Assembly: GCA_023807065.1 (NCBI GenBank)
Contig: JAJJLU010000537.1
Location: 1 to 33,201, forward strand
Direction: 5' to 3'
DNA: 33,201 bases
DNA from: Isotricha intestinalis
Lineage: Eukaryota; Ciliophora; Litostomatea; Vestibuliferida; Isotrichidae
Part shown: positions 28,669 through 33,201 of the stretch, piece after piece
Position numbering within the stretch: the stretch's first letter is position 1
Layout: each line of letters begins with the position of its first letter
Notes under the pieces: model-generated
What the model saw: only the letters and a program-made list of their open reading frames with translations
Told to the model about the DNA's origin: nothing
Databases searched by the model: none
Translations under genes and position numbers: made by a program

Positions 28669-31149
28669 TTAAACATTGACTTGTAATAAAATTTTACTCA
28701 TTCCACCTTTTTTTCTTTCTCTTAACAAAGACAAAGTATTATTATAATATTCTTCTATTTCAGGTAAAAACTTAGCATCTTTATTTTCAATTTTCATACT
28801 ATGAATATGATTTTTAACTAATTCAATTAAATCATTAATAGTATCAACAACAATAAAATCGCAAAATCCAATATTTTCAAATTTATCGATTAAATAAACA
28901 TATTTATTAATAATATAAATAAATAGAATAGCATTTTGTGGATTTGTCATAGCAAAATCAGCAAATCTTTTAGCTTTAACTAAACAATCATTAACTTTAT
29001 TTTTATCCATATTTTCTCCATTACAAAATAAATGAACACAACTTAATATAGCAATACATTGATCACCTCTTTTAATTAAAGTTTGAGCAGCTTGAACTAT
29101 ATTAGAAGTGATACTAATAAAATTATCATGTCCTAATATATTAAAATTTAAAACTGAACCTATCATTTCATTTAATAAATCTACTTTTACATCATTATTC
29201 ATTTTACCACTATTAAAAACTTGAATTGCAGATGATAAAGAAGAATAACAAACTTCTTCATATGTTATTTTATCTACTTTAACATTATTTGCTTGAGTTG
29301 CTAATTGTAAATATAATTTAAATGCTAATTCTGGATTTTCATTTTCTAATAAAGTTATTGTATCATTTATTTGAGTGTAAACTCTTCTAATAAATTTATT
29401 GAATAAATCATTAGTATCTAAATTCCTTAAATCATATTTAGATATAAAATCATTATGAACAACTCTTTCATCATTATCTTCAATATTATTATTTTTAGCG
29501 AAAGAATTAGAAATAGAATAAGCTAAATTTAAATAAGTAGAAACTAAAGCAGGAAGAGTAACTTTCATTCTTTCTTTTCCTCCTTTAACAAAAGCATTTT
29601 TTAAAACATTTAATATATCATAAACATTCTGTGGATCATTAGTTTTTATAGTATATAAAACTTTACAAACAACACTTTGTTCATATTCAAATTGATATTG
29701 ATCAAAATCACCTGAATCAGGAGAATCTTCTAATAAAGGTCTAATAAAATCAACTAAAGTTGTCATTTTTGATGAAGAATTAATTTCAACTTCAGAATTT
29801 TTTCCCATTAAAGAATCTATTATTCTTAAACTTAATGTAGCTCGAGAAGAATAATTTAAATATTTCATTAATTCTGGAAAAGAAGGCATATCAAAAATTG
29901 ATAATTGAGATTCTAAAGGTGATGATAATAATTTCCCTATTAATTTCATTCCATCTGGATTTAATCTTTCTCCTCTATTTCTATTTAATAATGCTACACA
30001 ATCTCCTAATGTATTATTTACTGTATATAATCTATCTTTTTTTGGAGAACATTTAATTGCAAATTTTAAAAATGCAGATTCTAATTCTATTAATTTTAAA
30101 TTATCTTGAATATTTAAACTTTGATTTTCTCTTACTATTTTATCAATGTTACCTTTTAATAAATTAAAAATTTGAGTAGGTGAACTTCCACCAATATTTT
30201 CTTCTTCTTTAAGATTTGTAACATATTTAGCTAATTTTTCCATAAGAGAAATAAATAAAGTTTTAATATCAACAACACTTTCTAATTTACTTGAAGTTTC
30301 TAATAAAGTATTCATAGCTTCAATATTATATTCATCTGGAAAAGCTTGAATAACACATTCCATTAAATATTGTTGACTCATAGCATCTTTTGAATCTAAT
30401 AAAATTTCAATAATTCTTGGTAAAACTTTTTTCCTATAAATTTCTGGAGTAATAGCATTTAAAGAACTTAATCTAGTAATATTTTCTCCAACTAAATATT
30501 TTAATTGTTCCCTTTCTCTTTCTCTAATAATTCTTTCTTCAGGATCATCAATATTATTTAATCTAATCCACAATCTATTCATATCATCTAAATTATTTAA
30601 AATAAATTTAATAGAATCATCAGGTGAAGCTCCAGGTTTTTCATATTCATTTCCTTTGTCAGGAAGTCTATCTTTAATCATTTTTAAAAAGAAAAATCTA
30701 CAGAATAAACCTCTTAAAGGATTTTGAACTCCTTTCATTAAATTAAATAAGTCAAAAATAATATCAGTAGCATTAGCTTGTCCAGTTTCAATATAAGCAG
30801 AAGCTACACATATTAATAAATATAATCTGGAAACAATAGTTTCACATTGTTGAACAACATCATAGAGATCTTTCATTCTTCTTCCTCTTCTTGCTTCTTC
30901 TCTAAAGTAATTGTATATATATTGCATTTCATCAAATATTGTTGTGTAAAGATGGTAATAATTACTTGGAGTCAATTTCGATGTTCTTAAAGTGTCTAAC
31001 ATGTTTTTACCGTATTTTAATGTGTGACGAAGCTTGTTATTATCTATTGCTGTTCTAACTTGGTATGCTTGAGCATTTACTTCTTGTAATAGGGAATCTA
31101 ATAACTTTTCTTGATCTATTTCTTCTCCTTGGTTCTCTTCATCTGACAT
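28669..31149 (-). CDS. VPS35: Retromer subunit VPS35
   Basis: This 826-residue protein is close to the 796 of human VPS35. It is the core of the retromer coat, which binds VPS26 and VPS29 and recycles receptors from endosomes. The N-terminus has the family pattern: LLDSLLQEVNAQAYQVRTAI, then LRHTLKYGKNMLDTLRTSKL and SNYYHLYTTIFDEM. Next come RRGRRMKDLYDVVQ and SRLYLLICVASAYIETGQ (the conserved PRLYLM-type region that contacts VPS26) and LMKGVQNPLRGLFCRFFFL. The remaining residues are helical solenoid repeats to the C-terminus, where VPS29 binds. The open frame is uninterrupted, with no intron. The ATG at 31149 precedes the acidic MSDEENQGEEIDQE start, and no closer Met exists upstream. Confidence 0.95.
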   Translation of the reverse strand: MSDEENQGEEIDQEKLLDSLLQEVNAQAYQVRTAIDNNKLRHTLKYGKNMLDTLRTSKLTPSNYYHLYTTIFDEMQYIYNYFREEARRGRRMKDLYDVVQQCETIVSRLYLLICVASAYIETGQANATDIIFDLFNLMKGVQNPLRGLFCRFFFLKMIKDRLPDKGNEYEKPGASPDDSIKFILNNLDDMNRLWIRLNNIDDPEERIIREREREQLKYLVGENITRLSSLNAITPEIYRKKVLPRIIEILLDSKDAMSQQYLMECVIQAFPDEYNIEAMNTLLETSSKLESVVDIKTLFISLMEKLAKYVTNLKEEENIGGSSPTQIFNLLKGNIDKIVRENQSLNIQDNLKLIELESAFLKFAIKCSPKKDRLYTVNNTLGDCVALLNRNRGERLNPDGMKLIGKLLSSPLESQLSIFDMPSFPELMKYLNYSSRATLSLRIIDSLMGKNSEVEINSSSKMTTLVDFIRPLLEDSPDSGDFDQYQFEYEQSVVCKVLYTIKTNDPQNVYDILNVLKNAFVKGGKERMKVTLPALVSTYLNLAYSISNSFAKNNNIEDNDERVVHNDFISKYDLRNLDTNDLFNKFIRRVYTQINDTITLLENENPELAFKLYLQLATQANNVKVDKITYEEVCYSSLSSAIQVFNSGKMNNDVKVDLLNEMIGSVLNFNILGHDNFISITSNIVQAAQTLIKRGDQCIAILSCVHLFCNGENMDKNKVNDCLVKAKRFADFAMTNPQNAILFIYIINKYVYLIDKFENIGFCDFIVVDTINDLIELVKNHIHSMKIENKDAKFLPEIEEYYNNTLSLLRERKKGGMSKILLQVNV

Positions 31150-31581
31150 TTTTCTTTTAAATAAATATCATATTTTATTTTTTGAGATATTTTTTAATTA
31201 TTAATTATATTATTTATTTTATGTTTAATCAAAATATTTTAATTTGAAATTAACAAAAAACAAGAAAGATATAAATGTAAGTAGAATAAAATAAATGAAT
31301 TATATGGGCTATTGCCAGAATATAAAACATATAAATAACACAAAAAGTTAATAGAATTAAATTAAAGTTACTAATAAAAAGGGAAATTAAATATAATAGG
31401 AAATTAAATTTTAGATTCATTCAAATACTAACTTTGATGTTAAATTATATTGTTTTTCTCTAATAAAAAATTGTCCTTCTTTTTATTTTCATAATATTAA
31501 AATTAATTATACAATTAATATATAAAACTAAAAAAACTTATAATTCTTTTAATTTATTTTGAATAAATACATAATTTATGT
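31150..31581. other. Intergenic region, AT-rich
   Basis: This is the upstream region of VPS35 and the 3' side of the acidic protein gene. It is mostly A/T. One less AT-rich patch at 31302-31316 (ggctattgccagaa) sits in an 18-codon ATG frame that looks like chance. No tRNA-like structure or clear promoter motif is seen. Confidence 0.55.
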
Positions 31582-32157
31582 TTACTCAAGTTTTATATTA
31601 AACATATCAAATAATCTTTCTTCCAAAGATTTAAATTTTAATTCATATTTTTTCTCATCTTCTTCTTCTTCTTCTTCATTATCATTATCTTTATTAGGAA
31701 AAATACAATTGTTGAAAGGATCCATTCCAAATTTAAATCCCTTTAATAAATTTTCTTTATCCATTTCTAATCGAGGATCTTCTTCTAAATTTTCAGGCTC
31801 TAAAATTTCATATTTTTTTTCATTTTTTTCATTTTCTTCTTTATTTAATTTTGATAAAGTGCTTTCTGGAATTTCATTTAAAGGAATTAATTTTTCTTTA
31901 TTTTTTATTTTTTCTTCATCTATTGTATTTAATGTTTCTTCATTATTTAAATTAAATTTTGTTAATAATTTAATTGGTTCTTTATTATTTATATTTATTA
32001 TTAAAGAAGGAGAAATTGATTTTATTGAAATTGAATTTGAATATTTTTCTTCATATTTTCCTATATTGTCTTTCCCTATTTTTTCTATTGTTTTATTTAT
32101 AATTTCTTTTAGATTTTCATTTGTTTCATCTTCTTTATATATGAGAAAAGAATTCAT
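31582..32157 (-). CDS. Hypothetical acidic protein
   Basis: This is a 191-residue protein if it starts at the Met at 32157 (MNSFLIYKEDE). The frame is open farther, to a Met at 32221-32223, but the added residues overlap the decayed receptor and look non-coding. It is rich in Glu, Asn, Lys and Ile. A conserved-looking C-terminal segment, LLKGFKFGMDPFNNCIFP, is followed by an acidic run (NDNEEEEEEDEKK) and an amphipathic end, FKSLEERLFDMFNIKLE. There is no signal peptide or membrane segment. I do not recognise it. An overlapping plus-strand frame is Ser/Phe-rich and is the mirror of this acidic, Lys-rich coding sequence. Confidence 0.6.
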   Translation of the reverse strand: MNSFLIYKEDETNENLKEIINKTIEKIGKDNIGKYEEKYSNSISIKSISPSLIININNKEPIKLLTKFNLNNEETLNTIDEEKIKNKEKLIPLNEIPESTLSKLNKEENEKNEKKYEILEPENLEEDPRLEMDKENLLKGFKFGMDPFNNCIFPNKDNDNEEEEEEDEKKYELKFKSLEERLFDMFNIKLE

Positions 32158-32220
32158 TGATTTAAAATAAAAATAATAATTTTTTGAAATATAAATAATT
32201 AAATAATTTGTGTGTATTAT

Positions 32221-33036
32221 CATTCTATTTCATTATAAAAATTATCATCATAAATTCCCTCAGATACAATTATAGTTTATTGTTTTTCTCTTATTTCTTC
32301 AATATTTTTTTCATTAAAAATGTACTTATTAAAAAAAAAAGTAATGAATTTAAAGTTCTATATAAACAATAAATTATCCCATTAATATAAATAATAAATG
32401 AAGACTCTTATTCAAAAAAAAATCAATCTAAACCTTGTTAAAATTTAGTAATTATTAAATTAATTGGAAATAAAGAATATTTGAATATGAAAAAACAGAT
32501 TCAAAGTAACAAAGTAAAAATTTCAAATTTGATTCAAAACATATTCAAAATAACAAATATTAATAATAATAAAAATAAAAAATAGGAATAAAAATAAATA
32601 AAATTTAACAATTTTATTATAATTAATATAATCTAAAGAACAATAAATTTGAGAAGGACCATATCTATTGGAATAAAAAGGGAATAAAGTAATAAATAAA
32701 GGTAAAAAAAGAATATAATATTCCTTTTTCTAATAGATCTTTTTTTATTTAATAATGAAATTCTTATATTTAAAGATATAAGGAATAATTTAGTAAAATA
32801 CTTACACAACAAACTGAAGAAATATAAAAAAATTTTCCAAAATACCAAAAAAAAAATTTTGTATTATATTTATTAAATAATAATTGAAAGACAAAAGGAT
32901 ATTTTATTGAACTATATATTGCTGTTGTTGAAGATAAAAAATTTGTTATAACTAAAATAGACATTTCATTATTCCTAAAAATAAATTTTAATTTGATGAT
33001 ATTTTCATTTTCACTTTTAGATAAAGAACAATTAAT
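32221..33036 (-). pseudogene. Decayed seven-transmembrane receptor gene (cAMP-receptor-like)
   Basis: Several frames taken in order resemble the second half of a cAR-like GPCR. A frame from about 33036 gives LKFIFRNNEMSILVITNFLS (TM2 side). It continues to GKFFYISSVCCVSILLNYSL (TM3) and then meets three TAA stops in the loop. After a frame change, YYILFLPLFITLFPF (TM4) is followed by SNRYGPSQIYCSLDY, the typical extracellular 'YG......C' loop, and a TM5-like FYLFLFLFFIFIIIINICYF, stopping at 32523. Around 32370-32420, SSFIIYINGIIYCLY is TM7-like. A final bit ends IVSEGIYDDNFYNEIE at 32221. No clear TM1 or TM6 is seen. A 76-nt intron (32730-32805) could bridge TM3 to TM4 but would delete part of TM3, so decay is more likely. 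Confidence 0.42.
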
Positions 33037-33201
33037 TTAACCTTATATTCATTCTTCTTCATTTTTTGTTTCTTAAAATTTATTGTTTATTATTATATAA
33101 TAATATATTATTATTATAATTGAAAACATATTAAACTTATAAATATTAATCTTAATTTAATTATATTTGAATAATAAAATTTAAAAAACAGATAAATAAC
33201 T

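Noticed and set aside
31559..32170. Plus-strand Ser/Phe-rich frame of 203 residues
   Set aside because: It mirrors Glu/Lys/Asn codons of the minus-strand acidic gene; the minus-strand protein has varied, ordered segments and a better start.
32730..32805. 76-nt intron making a 121-residue membrane protein
   Set aside because: Splice sites exist (gtaagt...ttag), but the intron is twice the length of the others and would remove a TM3-like segment that continues in frame past the donor; a decayed receptor explains more. Not fully excluded.
1..33201. TAA/TAG reassigned to glutamine, as in many ciliates
   Set aside because: Intact frames up to 4.7 kb contain no in-frame stops and end in TAA or TGA at sensible protein ends.
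1..33201. CRISPR arrays, tRNA or rRNA genes, insertion sequences, operons
   Set aside because: No spaced direct repeats, no B-box-like GGTTCGAATCC with cloverleaf, no transposase, and no overlapping co-directional genes with ribosome sites were found.

Overview
This window is the end of a ciliate-type nuclear chromosome. It opens with six perfect CCCCAAT units, which read as a C-rich telomeric strand, and is extremely AT-rich. Long reading frames run uninterrupted in the standard code: TAA and TGA act as stops and tryptophan is TGG. Introns are tiny, with five reconstructed at 24 to 39 nt, all GTA...AG. From memory, this telomere unit together with a standard code and very high AT content fits rumen litostome (entodiniomorph) ciliates. 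That placement is an inference. The gene products are clearly eukaryotic, and nothing looks bacterial or viral.

Layout from left to right. The telomere (1-52) is followed by about 240 bp of subtelomere. Then come a UBR1-type N-degron E3 ligase (-) and an exportin-T-like tRNA exporter (-). The exporter is head to head with a SAPS-domain PP6 regulatory subunit (+), which is followed by a PHD-knuckle-PHD chromatin reader (+) and an unrecognised Lys/Asn-rich protein (+). A disordered protein (-) at 14514-16316 shares its N-terminal domain with a second gene at 26184-27461 (+). A short PB1-like/coiled-coil gene (+) is followed by a decayed stretch that ends in a UBA-like remnant. Next are a DHHC palmitoyltransferase (-, two introns) and, divergent from it, a small protein with a CaaX-like Cys tail (+). 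They are followed by a USP-type deubiquitinase (-, three introns), a secreted unknown (-), an Aly/REF RNA-export adaptor (+), a degenerate thymidylate-kinase-like protein (+) and a secreted or membrane Cys-rich protein (-). The right part holds a small frameshifted HMA-like frame (+), a C11G6-centred palindrome, retromer VPS35 (-), an acidic unknown (-) and a decayed 7TM-receptor-like gene (-) at the window end.

There is no operon logic. These are mostly separate housekeeping genes spaced 100-500 bp apart on both strands. Themes that recur are ubiquitin (UBR1, USP, a UBA remnant), nuclear export (exportin-T, Aly/REF), membrane lipidation (DHHC next to a CaaX-like protein) and endosomal sorting (VPS35). 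The most notable points are the GC-clamped palindrome in an otherwise AT-rich gap, the thymidylate-kinase relative lacking every catalytic motif, and three decayed genes visible only by reading across frames.
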